This document shows positions 41,809 to 49,889 of a stretch of DNA of 62,866 nt, piece after piece. The notes under the pieces are model-generated. The model made no database searches, was not told where the DNA came from, and saw nothing but the letters and a program-made list of their open reading frames with translations. Source of the stretch: Prevotella sp. (GTDB taxonomy: Bacteria > Bacteroidota > Bacteroidia > Bacteroidales > Bacteroidaceae); contig JAFTFO010000004.1 of NCBI GenBank assembly GCA_017449495.1, positions 1 through 62,866 of the forward strand, read 5' to 3'. Every line of letters begins with the position of its first letter. The first letter of the stretch is position 1. The translations under genes were made by a program, and so were the position numbers.

Positions 41809-42357
41809 ATGATGGAAAATATGAATAAGCAAGCCAGACTCTCCGAGCACTTTACGCTCGGGGAACTCACGAAGACGAGTGTGAAGAGTCTGGACGGGAA
41901 TAGTCCGGGGCGAGAGGAGATCGAGAACCTGAAGCGGCTGTGCCTGTGGTTGGAGGAGTTACGCAGGCGGTATAATGAGCGGTATGTGATTTCGATTGGG
42001 GCGACACGCAGGGGACAGGCACCCTGTGATGTCTGCGACGATCACAGCGGTGCCAGTCCCCGTGTGTCGCAGGAGGAGCCGATTGTTATTACGAGTGGGT
42101 ACAGGAGCGAGACGGTGAACAGATGCGTGGGCGGGGCGTATTCAAGCAATCATCTGACGGGTTGCGCCGTGGATATCCGCTGTGCGGGTGTGGAGCAGGC
42201 GCTGAGATATGCGGTGATCCTGCTGGACTATGCCGACGAGAGTAAGCAGGACTTTGACGAGCTGCTCATCGAGCGCAATCGCAAGGGGCACTATTGGGTT
42301 CACTTCGCCGTGAGACTTAAGGACAATCGTCGACGGACGATGTTCTTACTCGTGTAA
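41809..42357 (+). CDS. M15-type D,D-peptidase (endolysin-like)
   Basis: 182 aa. Seen: HFTLGELTKT near the start, VITSGYRSETVNRCVGGAYS, SSNHLTGCAVDIRCAG carrying the zinc SxHxxGxAxD motif, and HYWVHFAV for the last His ligand. The peptidase M15 fold cuts peptidoglycan cross-peptides; these genes often close HU/VirE modules. Odd: residues ~65-87 (TRRGQAPCDVCDDHSGASPR) come from a 70-bp hairpin inserted in frame between the first helices and ITSGYRS. The start could also be the ATG at 41821. Confidence 0.85.
   Translation: MMENMNKQARLSEHFTLGELTKTSVKSLDGNSPGREEIENLKRLCLWLEELRRRYNERYVISIGATRRGQAPCDVCDDHSGASPRVSQEEPIVITSGYRSETVNRCVGGAYSSNHLTGCAVDIRCAGVEQALRYAVILLDYADESKQDFDELLIERNRKGHYWVHFAVRLKDNRRRTMFLLV
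42001..42070. repeat. 70-bp palindromic element inside the M15 gene
   Basis: Arms 42001-42030 and 42041-42070 pair almost fully (GCGACAC, GGGGAC, GGCACC and CTGTGAT blocks with their complements) around a 10-nt loop. The right arm word ATCACAG...CAGTCCCC recurs in the lpdA element at 43437-43454. Confidence 0.85.
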
Positions 42358-42411
42358 AGAAGTGAGAAGGTCATTTTAAGAATGAAAGAATGAAAAAATG
42401 AAAGAATGAAA

Positions 42412-42446
42412 AAGAACGCTGCGGATTAGACTTCTGCAGCGTTCTT
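42412..42446 (-). terminator. Terminator of the glycine cleavage operon
   Basis: 11-bp perfect stem AAGAACGCTGC (42412-42422) / GCAGCGTTCTT (42436-42446). On the minus strand it runs into TTTCATTCTTTCATTTTTTC. The lpdA stop codon is in the loop. Confidence 0.88.
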
Positions 42447-43745
42447 CAGTATTTCTGAGAGCGTAGGATGGATATGCACCATGTCGGCGAGTTCGCTGAG
42501 AGTGGTGTTCTTACACATCAATACGCTAACCTCTTGGATGATGTCGGCAGCGTGGGCACCGTAGGCGTGGCAGCCGAGGATAAGCCCTCCCCCTTGCCCC
42601 TCCGATGGAGGGGTGACAAAGAGTTTAAGCATGCCTTCTGTCTCGCCCATGGCAAGAGCCTTGCCGTTGGCACGCCAGAAGGACTTCTTGCAGACATACG
42701 GGATGCCCTGCGCCTTCAACTGATCCTCAGAGGGGCCGACACAGGCGGCTTCCGGCTCGGTGAAGATGGCAGCGGGCATAATGTCGAAGCGGATGCCGTC
42801 GGGCTTGCCGAGGATATGGTTGACAGCCCGCACGGCCTGCATCTCAGCGGCATGAGCAAGCATCTGCTTGCCGTTAACATCACCGATGGCGTAGAGGCCT
42901 GACAATTGACCATTGACAATTGATAATTGATAATTGTCATCGACGGGGATGGCACCATTGGGGGCGAGGGTGATGCCAGCGGCCTCGAGATTCAGGCCAG
43001 CGGTACGGGGCTTGCGGCCCGTTGCCATCAGGATCACGTCGGCGTCGATATCGGCCAACGACTGTACGGCGGTCTTCATCTTAAAGGTGATGCCACGTTT
43101 CTCAAGGAGTTTGCGTAGGCGCTTGGCAATGTCGCTGTCGAGGGCGGGGAGGCACTCCTTCAGATACTCGATGACCGTCACCTCGGAGCCGAAGCGATTG
43201 AACACGCTGGCGAACTCCATCCCGATGACACCTGCGCCGATGATGGCGAGACGCTTAGGGAGATGATCCAGTTGCAGCAGGCCGGTGGAATCGACAACGC
43301 GTGGGTCAGTCTTGATGCCCTCGATAGGTAGCCACTTGGTTTCAGAGCCCGTGGCGATGATGATGTCCTTGGCGGTATAGGTCTCTTCGCCAGCGCGAAT
43401 CACGGGGACAGTTCCCATGATCTTCGCTTCACTGCTATCACAGGGACAGTCCCCATGATTCCCGAAAGAGGCCTTTTCACGGACAAGCGTAATGTTGGGA
43501 TGCGAGAGGATGCCCTCGACCCCAGCACGGAGTTGAGGCACCACCTGCGCCATCCGCTCACGGGCCTCATCGAAAGTGGTACTATGGACGTAGGTCTTCG
43601 TGGGAATACAGCCTACGTTCAGACACGTACCTCCAACTTCAGCACCCTCGAAGATTGTCACCTTGAGGCCTTGCTTAGCAGCATATTCAGCGGCGCGGTA
43701 ACCGCCTGGCCCCGCGCCGATGATGATGAGATCAGTTTCCTTCAT
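42426..43745 (-). CDS. lpdA: Dihydrolipoyl dehydrogenase (L protein) with three repeat-encoded inserts
   Basis: FAD enzyme that reoxidises the lipoyl arm of GcvH. Seen: IIGAGPGGYRAAEYA, the redox disulfide GGTCLNVGCIPTK, NAD motif AIIGAGVIGMEFAS, and C-terminal HIHPTLSEIL with the active His-Glu pair. 439 aa. Odd: three short inserts relative to family members I can recall. One is residues ~95-115 (GNHGDCPCDSSEAKIMGT, palindrome 43398-43460); one ~268-281 (NYQLSIVNGQLS, CAATTG array 42900-42939); one ~377-387 (PPSEGQGGG, GC-rich palindrome 42585-42613). All keep the frame. Last gene of the gcv operon. Confidence 0.93.
   Translation of the reverse strand: MKETDLIIIGAGPGGYRAAEYAAKQGLKVTIFEGAEVGGTCLNVGCIPTKTYVHSTTFDEARERMAQVVPQLRAGVEGILSHPNITLVREKASFGNHGDCPCDSSEAKIMGTVPVIRAGEETYTAKDIIIATGSETKWLPIEGIKTDPRVVDSTGLLQLDHLPKRLAIIGAGVIGMEFASVFNRFGSEVTVIEYLKECLPALDSDIAKRLRKLLEKRGITFKMKTAVQSLADIDADVILMATGRKPRTAGLNLEAAGITLAPNGAIPVDDNYQLSIVNGQLSGLYAIGDVNGKQMLAHAAEMQAVRAVNHILGKPDGIRFDIMPAAIFTEPEAACVGPSEDQLKAQGIPYVCKKSFWRANGKALAMGETEGMLKLFVTPPSEGQGGGLILGCHAYGAHAADIIQEVSVLMCKNTTLSELADMVHIHPTLSEILKNAAEV
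42585..42613. repeat. GC-rich palindromic element in lpdA
   Basis: CCCCTCC-GAT-GGAGGGG (42597-42613) preceded by CCCTCCCCCTTG; shares CCCCTTGCCCC with the mutY element at 2493-2504. Confidence 0.75.
42900..42939. repeat. CAATTG-type repeat array in lpdA
   Basis: Head-to-tail GACAATTGA / GATAATTGA words. The same word family is in dxs (51480-51513) and between the AAA and DUF4435 genes (56799-56830). Confidence 0.75.
43398..43460. repeat. GGGGACAG palindromic element in lpdA
   Basis: AATCACGGGGACAGTTCCC (43398-43416) faces GGGACAGTCCCCATGATT (43443-43460). Same family as the M15 element at 42001-42070. Confidence 0.8.
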
Positions 43746-43756
43746 TTTTCATTTTT

Positions 43757-45172
43757 TCATTCTTTCACTATTTCATTCTTCAACGACTTGTAAGTCGTAA
43801 CGGGATGCTTCGCGGCGAGCACATCGTCGACACGGCCGATGGGCGTGGTGTGCGGGGCAGACTTCACCTCGTCGGGATTCGTCCAGGCCTCCTCGGCAAT
43901 CTGGCGCATCACGGCGATGAAGCCATCGAGCGTCTCCTTCGACTCATTCTCCGTCGGCTCAATCATCAGAGACTCGTGGAAGAGCAAGGGGAAGTAGATG
44001 GTTGGCGCGTGATAGCCGTAGTCGAGCAGACGCTTGGCCACATCCATCGTGGTGACACCCGTGGACTTGTCCTTCAGACCATCGAACACGAACTCATGAC
44101 AGCACAGGCCGTCGATGGGCAGTTCGTAGACATCCTTCAGCGACTCCTTGATGTAGTTGGCATTGAGCGTGGCCAGCGGACCTACGTGCTTGATCTCGTT
44201 GCGACCCAAGGTGAGGATGTAGGCGTAGGCCCGCATCATCACGCCGAAGTTGCCATGATAGGGCGAGACAACGGGGAAGAACGCCTGCAAGCCCTCGCGC
44301 ACACCCACGGGGCCGCTGCCGGGGCCGCCTCCGCCGTGAGGCGTGGAGAACGTCTTGTGGAGGTTGATGTGCATCACGTCGAAGCCCATATCGCCAGGGC
44401 GACAGGCTCCCAGCATCGGGTTCAGGTTGGCCCCGTCGTAGTACATCAGGCCACCGCAGTCGTGGATGAGCTTCGCAATCTCAGGGATACGCGTCTCGAA
44501 GAGGCCGAGGGTGTTGGGATTGGTCATCATCATCGCGGCGATATTCGGGCCTTCTAGTTCTACTAGCCTTTCTAGATCGAATAGATCGACTAGGCCTCTA
44601 GAATCAGACTTCACCTCGATGATCTCTAATCCGCAGACGGCCGCCGAGGCGGGATTGGTGCCGTGGGCACTATCGGGGACAATCACCTTCTTACGGGCGA
44701 GGTCGCCACGAGAACGATGATAGTTATCGATCGTCATCAGACCTGTCAGTTCGCCGTGAGCACCTGCATAGGGTTTGAAGGTGAAATGAGCCAAGCCAGT
44801 GAGTTCACAGAGCGAGCGTTCCAGTAGTGACACAAGGGCTAACGCTCCCTTCACCGTCTCCGCGGGCTGTTCGGGATGCAAAGTCTGGAACTGCGGCAGG
44901 GCAGCCATCTCCTCGTTGATCTTGGGATTGTACTTCATGGTGCATGACCCAAGAGGATAGAAGCCTGTGTCGACGCCGAAGTTGTTATTCGAGAGATTGG
45001 TGTAATGGCGAACTACCGTCAGCTCGTCGCACTCTGGGAGATCTGCCTCCTCAGCACGCTGCATCGATGCAGGTATCTCGTAACTGCCAAAATTATTCTT
45101 TGGCAGACTGTAACCTTTGCGACCCGGCTTCGACAATTCGAATATCAAAGAACCATATAATCGATTATTCAT
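43757..45172 (-). CDS. gcvPB: Glycine dehydrogenase (decarboxylating) subunit 2
   Basis: PLP-binding half of the split P protein. Seen: HINLHKTFSTPHGGGGPGSG with the PLP lysine, LTGLAHFTFKPYAGAHGEL, and the N-terminal ISxP-like KPGRKGYSLP. Start overlaps the gcvPA stop by 4 bp. 471 aa is normal. Odd: the segment SRGLVDLFDLERLVELEG (44551-44605) is written almost only with CTA leucine codons and TAG/CTAG words, unlike the CTG/CTC of the rest, so it too looks repeat-derived. The last residues (LKNEIVKE) run into a GAATGAAA repeat that supplies the stop. Confidence 0.95.
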   Translation of the reverse strand: MNNRLYGSLIFELSKPGRKGYSLPKNNFGSYEIPASMQRAEEADLPECDELTVVRHYTNLSNNNFGVDTGFYPLGSCTMKYNPKINEEMAALPQFQTLHPEQPAETVKGALALVSLLERSLCELTGLAHFTFKPYAGAHGELTGLMTIDNYHRSRGDLARKKVIVPDSAHGTNPASAAVCGLEIIEVKSDSRGLVDLFDLERLVELEGPNIAAMMMTNPNTLGLFETRIPEIAKLIHDCGGLMYYDGANLNPMLGACRPGDMGFDVMHINLHKTFSTPHGGGGPGSGPVGVREGLQAFFPVVSPYHGNFGVMMRAYAYILTLGRNEIKHVGPLATLNANYIKESLKDVYELPIDGLCCHEFVFDGLKDKSTGVTTMDVAKRLLDYGYHAPTIYFPLLFHESLMIEPTENESKETLDGFIAVMRQIAEEAWTNPDEVKSAPHTTPIGRVDDVLAAKHPVTTYKSLKNEIVKE

Positions 45173-46470
45173 AGGGCTGCAATCTTTACGAGGTTATCAA
45201 TTTCTTCTTTTGTACGCTTCTCGGTAACGGCAAAAAGAAGTCCGTCTTCCAGTTTCACGCCTCCAAGTATGCCGGCATCGATGAAACGCTGATAGAGGGT
45301 GTCTACATCGCCATCATACTTCACGTAGAACTCATTGAAGAATGGTTTATCGTAAACAAGACGGAAACGACCTGTCTCCAAGAGTTTATCGCAGAGATAG
45401 TGAGCTCCGGCATACGACAGCTGAGCAGCTTCCTTCATGCCCTGTTTGCCCATCAACGAGAGATAGATGGTAACAAAGAGCGCCATCAGGCTCTGATTAC
45501 TACATATATTAGATGTAGCTTTCTGGCGACGGATATGCTGTTCACGTGCCTGAAGGGTCAGCACAAAGGCCCGTTGATTGCGGCTATCCTTCGTCATACC
45601 GACGATACGGCCCGGCATCTTACGGATGAGTTTCTCCGTGCAGCACATATAGCCCACGTACGGGCCACCGAACTGCATCGGAATGCCTAACGACTGTCCA
45701 TCGCCCACAGCAATGTCAGCCCCCCACTCGCCCGGGGTCTTCAATACGGCGAGATCGGCAGCCACGCTGTCGATGATGAAAAGGGCCTTGTGCTCATGAC
45801 AGGCATCTGCAAAGCCCGTGAAGTCTTCGACGATACCAAACACATTGGGCTGCTGAACGATGACGCCAGCCACGCCGTCGAAGTTGGCAACTGAGAGATC
45901 GGTTACGCCATCCTTCAGGGGGAGCGTCTCCAACTCGATTCCATGATGCAGGGCGTAGGTATCAAGCACCTCACGGGTCTTGGGGTTCAATCCCTCAGAC
46001 ACCAGCACCTTATTCTGCTTCTTACCTGCGGCCACCGCCATCATCATCGCCTCGGCACAGGCGGTCGTGCCGTCGTACATCGAGGCGTTGCTGATGTCCA
46101 TACCCGTCAGTTCGGCCATCATCGACTGATACTCAAAGATGTAGTGCAGCGTGCCCTGCGAAATCTCTGCCTGATACGGTGTGTAGCTCGTCAGGAACTC
46201 AGAGCGCGACAGGAGGGCGGGAATCACAGAGGGCGTGTAGTGGTCGTAGACGCCGAGGCCTGCGAAACAGGTCAACTGCTTATTCTGCGACCCCAACAGT
46301 TCGAAGGCCTGACGCACCTCCAGTTCACTCAGTCCGAGGGGAATCTGGTAATCGCCCTTGAAGCGGATACTATCAGGGATCTGAGCATAGAGGTCGTCGA
46401 GCGACTTGCAGCCCACCTTCTCCAGCATCGCCTGCAAGTCCTCCTCTGTATGCGGGAAATACTTATTCAT
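45169..46470 (-). CDS. gcvPA: Glycine dehydrogenase (decarboxylating) subunit 1
   Basis: N-terminal half of the split P protein (433 aa). Seen: MNKYFPHTEEDLQAMLEKVG, FAGLGVYDHYTPSVIPALLS, YQAEISQGTLHYIFEYQSMM and NASMYDGTTACAEAMMMA, all P-protein N-domain signatures. Works with gcvPB to decarboxylate glycine and load the aminomethyl group on GcvH. Lies 3 bp after gcvH and overlaps gcvPB. Confidence 0.96.
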   Translation of the reverse strand: MNKYFPHTEEDLQAMLEKVGCKSLDDLYAQIPDSIRFKGDYQIPLGLSELEVRQAFELLGSQNKQLTCFAGLGVYDHYTPSVIPALLSRSEFLTSYTPYQAEISQGTLHYIFEYQSMMAELTGMDISNASMYDGTTACAEAMMMAVAAGKKQNKVLVSEGLNPKTREVLDTYALHHGIELETLPLKDGVTDLSVANFDGVAGVIVQQPNVFGIVEDFTGFADACHEHKALFIIDSVAADLAVLKTPGEWGADIAVGDGQSLGIPMQFGGPYVGYMCCTEKLIRKMPGRIVGMTKDSRNQRAFVLTLQAREQHIRRQKATSNICSNQSLMALFVTIYLSLMGKQGMKEAAQLSYAGAHYLCDKLLETGRFRLVYDKPFFNEFYVKYDGDVDTLYQRFIDAGILGGVKLEDGLLFAVTEKRTKEEIDNLVKIAAL

Positions 46471-46473
46471 AGA

Positions 46474-46854
46474 TTATTCTTTACAGAATTCTTCGTAGGT
46501 AGCGGCGTTCATAAGCGAATCGAGTTCGCTCTTGTCGCTGAGTTCCACCTTTATGATCCAGTTCTCGTAGGCATCCTGGTTCACCAGTTCGGGCCGATCC
46601 TCGAGGGCCTCGTTGACTTCCACCACCGTACCGCTGACGGGCGAGTTCAGGTCAGAGGCAGCCTTCACGCTCTCTACGGCGCCGAACTCCTCACCTGCCG
46701 TTACCTCATCGTCTACTTCTGGCATATCCACATACACCACATTACCCAATGCGTTTTGGGCATAGTCCGTGATACCGATGAAACCATAGTCACCTTCTAC
46801 TCTTACATATTCGTGCGACTCCGAGTAGTAGAGTCCTTCAATTACCTTTGCCAT
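46474..46854 (-). CDS. gcvH: Glycine cleavage system H protein
   Basis: Lipoyl carrier of the glycine cleavage complex, 126 aa. Seen: SESHEYVRVEGDYGFIGITD, then EEFGAVESVKAASDLNSPVS with the lipoyl-lysine in ESVKA, and the C-terminal SKSELDSLMNAATYEEFCK pattern. Same operon as gcvT and gcvP. Confidence 0.97.
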   Translation of the reverse strand: MAKVIEGLYYSESHEYVRVEGDYGFIGITDYAQNALGNVVYVDMPEVDDEVTAGEEFGAVESVKAASDLNSPVSGTVVEVNEALEDRPELVNQDAYENWIIKVELSDKSELDSLMNAATYEEFCKE

Positions 46855-46902
46855 AGTTTTTATTTTTAATTATTCACTTCTTAACTATTCACTATTAACT
46901 TT

Positions 46903-48003
46903 TCACTTCTTATAACTCTTGTTGTAGAACTGCTTCTTCACCACCTTGCCAGGGAAAGTCTTCTTACGAATCTGGATCTCCACTTCTGTGTCGAGTTTCG
47001 CATACTGACTGTCAATGAGGGCCATGCAGACACTCTTGTCGACAGAGAGAGCGTGATAGCCGGTAGTGACCTCGCCGATGGGCTGGCCATCCTTCAATAC
47101 GGTATAGCCGTGACGGGGAATCGCCTTGTCGGCAAGTTCGATGCCCACGAGTTTCTTCGCAGGGCCTTCGGTCTTCTGCTTGGCCAGTGCCTCTTTGCCG
47201 ATGAACTCCTCCTTATCGAGTTTCACGAACATACCCAGTCCTGCCATGATGGGCGTGATCTCTTCTGACAGTTCATCACCATAGAGCGGCAGTCCCACCT
47301 CGAAGCGCAGGGTGTCGCGACAACCCAGTCCGCAGGGCTGCACACCAGCGGCAATCAGTTTGTCCCAGCACTCGCGGATATAATCATGGGAGGCATAGAT
47401 CTCAAAGCCGTCCTCACCTGTGTAGCCTGTGCGACTGATAATCACATCGCCAATCGTCTTGCAGGTATAGAAAACCAGTTCACTACAAGGTAGTCCCAGC
47501 ACCGTCTCCACGATATGCTCGGCCTCAGGGCCCTGCACCGCAATCTGGCCGTAGAAGTCAGAGCGGTTCTGCAGGTCGATGTCGAAGCCCTCGGCCTGCG
47601 CCTGCATCCAAGCCCAGTCCTTATCGATATTGGCAGCGTTGATCACGAGGAAGAAGTCATCCTCTCCAAACTTATAGACCAACAGGTCATCAACGGTACC
47701 GCCATTCTCGTAGCACATCATGCCGTAGTAGATCTTCCCCACAGGAGCTCCGGCTACGTCGTTGGTGAAGATGTGCTGCACATAGCGCTCCGCATCCTTT
47801 CCCTTCACCGTCACCTCACCCATGTGACTCACGTCGAAGAGTCCCACATGTTCGCGCACTGCCTGATGTTCCTGTTGGATACCCTCATACTGGATGGGCA
47901 TCTCGAAGCCACCGAAGGGCGACATGAAGGCACCCAGGGACACGTGCTTGTCGTAAAGACACGTTCTCTTTTCTTTCTTTTCTAATTCCTGTTTGATAGC
48001 CAT
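46903..48003 (-). CDS. gcvT: Aminomethyltransferase (T protein)
   Basis: Moves the methylene group from GcvH to tetrahydrofolate, releasing ammonia. Seen: HVSLGAFMSPFGGFEMPIQY, VGLFDVSHMGEVTVKGKDA, ISRTGYTGEDGFEIYA, and GLGCRDTLRFEVGLPLYGDE with the folate/catalytic Asp region. 366 aa is typical. Second gene of the operon, 35 bp after the lipoate ligase. Confidence 0.96.
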   Translation of the reverse strand: MAIKQELEKKEKRTCLYDKHVSLGAFMSPFGGFEMPIQYEGIQQEHQAVREHVGLFDVSHMGEVTVKGKDAERYVQHIFTNDVAGAPVGKIYYGMMCYENGGTVDDLLVYKFGEDDFFLVINAANIDKDWAWMQAQAEGFDIDLQNRSDFYGQIAVQGPEAEHIVETVLGLPCSELVFYTCKTIGDVIISRTGYTGEDGFEIYASHDYIRECWDKLIAAGVQPCGLGCRDTLRFEVGLPLYGDELSEEITPIMAGLGMFVKLDKEEFIGKEALAKQKTEGPAKKLVGIELADKAIPRHGYTVLKDGQPIGEVTTGYHALSVDKSVCMALIDSQYAKLDTEVEIQIRKKTFPGKVVKKQFYNKSYKK

Positions 48004-48038
48004 CTTGTTATTCTCGATTTACTGATATACTATATTTA

Positions 48039-48752
48039 CTATGACTCAATCACTCTGATGAAGTCGTTGTCGAGGTACGACTGTCCCAGTTCCTCTATCC
48101 TCATCACATCCTCGGCCGTCAGCCGCCACTCACCCTCACAGAGCGTTTCCCTGATCAGCGTTTTCACCTCCTCCAAGCTCAGCGTCGTATAATCCTTTAG
48201 GAAGGTGATGCGCTGGCGTACGCTCTGGATGCCTTTCTTCTCAAGCTTCTCGGGACCAGGGGTGATGGCATTGAGCATGTGGTCCATGTTCGTATCGTAG
48301 AGCATCGTCGAGTGTACGATGCTCCGTCCTGCAAGGTGATAGCAGGCCGTACCACAGACCTTCCGCCCGTCGATCATGATATCATTGTGGCTTGTGCCCG
48401 TTGCCTCGATGCCCATCTTCCTGAGCACCAGCAGCACCATCGTCACGAAACGGTTAAAGGCAAAGCCCACGTTTTCGCCTGAGGTGATGAAGGAAAGCAT
48501 CACATTATCCCAATCAGCATACACACAGCCTCCCCCACTCTTCCGACGGTACATCTTGATGCCGTGCTCCCGGCAATAGGGCACGTTCACCTCGTTCTCC
48601 ACCACCTGATGGCGCCCGAAGATGACACTCGGCTCCACCTGCCACATAAAGAACGCATCAGGCTCGTCGAGGTGACGGGCCACGTATTCTTCCATCGCCA
48701 GATAGAAAGACAACGGACGCACTTCTTCAGTTGGCAGAGTGATATATTTCAT
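48039..48752 (-). CDS. lplA: Lipoate-protein ligase A family
   Basis: Attaches lipoate to carrier lysines such as that of GcvH. Seen: the RRKSGGGCVYADWDN signature, SHNDIMIDGRKVCGTACYH with the catalytic Lys, and FGRHQVVENEVN. At 237 aa it lacks the C-terminal accessory domain of long LplA forms, so activation may need a partner or it may be a lipoyl transferase. First gene of the glycine cleavage operon, which implies dedicated lipoylation of GcvH. Confidence 0.88.
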   Translation of the reverse strand: MKYITLPTEEVRPLSFYLAMEEYVARHLDEPDAFFMWQVEPSVIFGRHQVVENEVNVPYCREHGIKMYRRKSGGGCVYADWDNVMLSFITSGENVGFAFNRFVTMVLLVLRKMGIEATGTSHNDIMIDGRKVCGTACYHLAGRSIVHSTMLYDTNMDHMLNAITPGPEKLEKKGIQSVRQRITFLKDYTTLSLEEVKTLIRETLCEGEWRLTAEDVMRIEELGQSYLDNDFIRVIES

Positions 48753-48806
48753 GTCTTAGGTCAGCCCTCTCGGCGTTACCGCAGGGACTTTTTTGAAACT
48801 TTTCTG

Positions 48807-48837
48807 CAAATATATGAAGAATTTACGTAATGACCAA
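48807..48837 (-). promoter_or_regulatory. Promoter of the lplA-gcvTHPAPB-lpdA operon
   Basis: Minus strand CTTG (48834-48837), 19 bp, TATATTTG (48807-48814). The ~50-nt leader holds a hairpin (CCCT...CGG-TAAC-CCG...AGGG, 48755-48785) but lacks glycine-riboswitch motifs. Confidence 0.65.
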
Positions 48838-48866
48838 GTATTTCTTTGCTTTTAACTCCCTTTCAC

Positions 48867-49778
48867 TTATCGATAGGTGGCCTCGAGGAAGCGCAGTTCG
48901 GCCTCGAGCATCTCCAACTTCGCCATACGATAGCCAGCAGCACGGGCAATCTCGATAGGACGGGTGTAGAGATAATGTATCTCCATCGGACGGTGGAAGT
49001 CGTAGTCGAGTTTCATCGAGGGCGAATAGGGTGTCATGTGGTCTGTCATGTCGATCATCTTCTCCACAAACGTCTCGTCGACACCACTGACGCCCAGAGC
49101 CCGCGACGCCTCAACCACCTCCATCATCAGGTCACGGATGAGCTGGCGGGTTGCAGGGTTCTTCAGCAAGAGGTCTGTACGGGTGTTCAGGGCGACAGTC
49201 ATCCCATTGAAGGGCATGTTCCACACGGCCTTCTTCCAACGGGCCTCCTCATAGGGTACAGAGGCACAGGTAACACCAGCAGCTGTAAAGTCTTTTAGCA
49301 TCTGATCAAACACCACCTCGTCACGACAGGAGTAGTTACCTAAGTTGATGCTACCATAACACTGATGGCTGACACGCCCGGGTTCCGTCTTAGCGGAGCA
49401 GATGAAGGCTAAGCCAGCTATCAGCTGCACATCTGGGAACATATCCTGCACGTCAGCCTCGACCCCCACTCCGTTCTGGATCAGGACAACAACGGTATCC
49501 TTATGGAGCAATGGCGGGAGCAGTGTCGGAAGCAGATGATTGTTGATTGTTTTCAGACCAACGATGACCACGTCACACTGGGGCATATCTGCTGCATGTT
49601 GATACACGTTCACATGATCCAGGTGGAACGATCCGTCGCAGGAATCTACCTGCATGCCATGCTCCTTCACGTATTGATAATCACTGTGCGACAGGAAATG
49701 AACCTCCTGTCCGCTATATGCCAACTTGCTGCCGTAATAGCCGCCGATGGCACCCACTCCGATAACTCCGTAACGCAT
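48867..49778 (-). CDS. panE: 2-Dehydropantoate 2-reductase (ketopantoate reductase)
   Basis: NADPH-dependent reduction of ketopantoate to pantoate for coenzyme A. Seen: GVIGVGAIGGYYGSKLAYSG (dinucleotide fold), QNGVGVE, and EEARWKKAVWNMPFNGMTVA with the catalytic Lys. 303 aa is normal. Some family members reduce other 2-oxoacids. Divergent from dxs. Confidence 0.92.
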   Translation of the reverse strand: MRYGVIGVGAIGGYYGSKLAYSGQEVHFLSHSDYQYVKEHGMQVDSCDGSFHLDHVNVYQHAADMPQCDVVIVGLKTINNHLLPTLLPPLLHKDTVVVLIQNGVGVEADVQDMFPDVQLIAGLAFICSAKTEPGRVSHQCYGSINLGNYSCRDEVVFDQMLKDFTAAGVTCASVPYEEARWKKAVWNMPFNGMTVALNTRTDLLLKNPATRQLIRDLMMEVVEASRALGVSGVDETFVEKMIDMTDHMTPYSPSMKLDYDFHRPMEIHYLYTRPIEIARAAGYRMAKLEMLEAELRFLEATYR

Positions 49779-49836
49779 CTTATCTTATGCTTTTATACCT
49801 TTTTACCTTATTCTGGGTGCAAAATTAATGATTTTT

Positions 49837-49867
49837 TTTGTATATTGATAAAAAATGTATAACTTTG
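49837..49867 (+). promoter_or_regulatory. Promoter of dxs
   Basis: TTTG (49837-49840), 19 bp, TAACTTTG (49860-49867), 22 nt before the start codon. A textbook Bacteroidetes promoter. Confidence 0.75.
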
Positions 49868-49889
49868 CAGCAAAATAACTAATTTTATA

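Noticed and set aside
48753-48806. Glycine riboswitch ahead of the gcv operon
   Set aside because: The leader is about 50 nt with a single hairpin; a glycine aptamer needs about 100 nt and its conserved core is absent.
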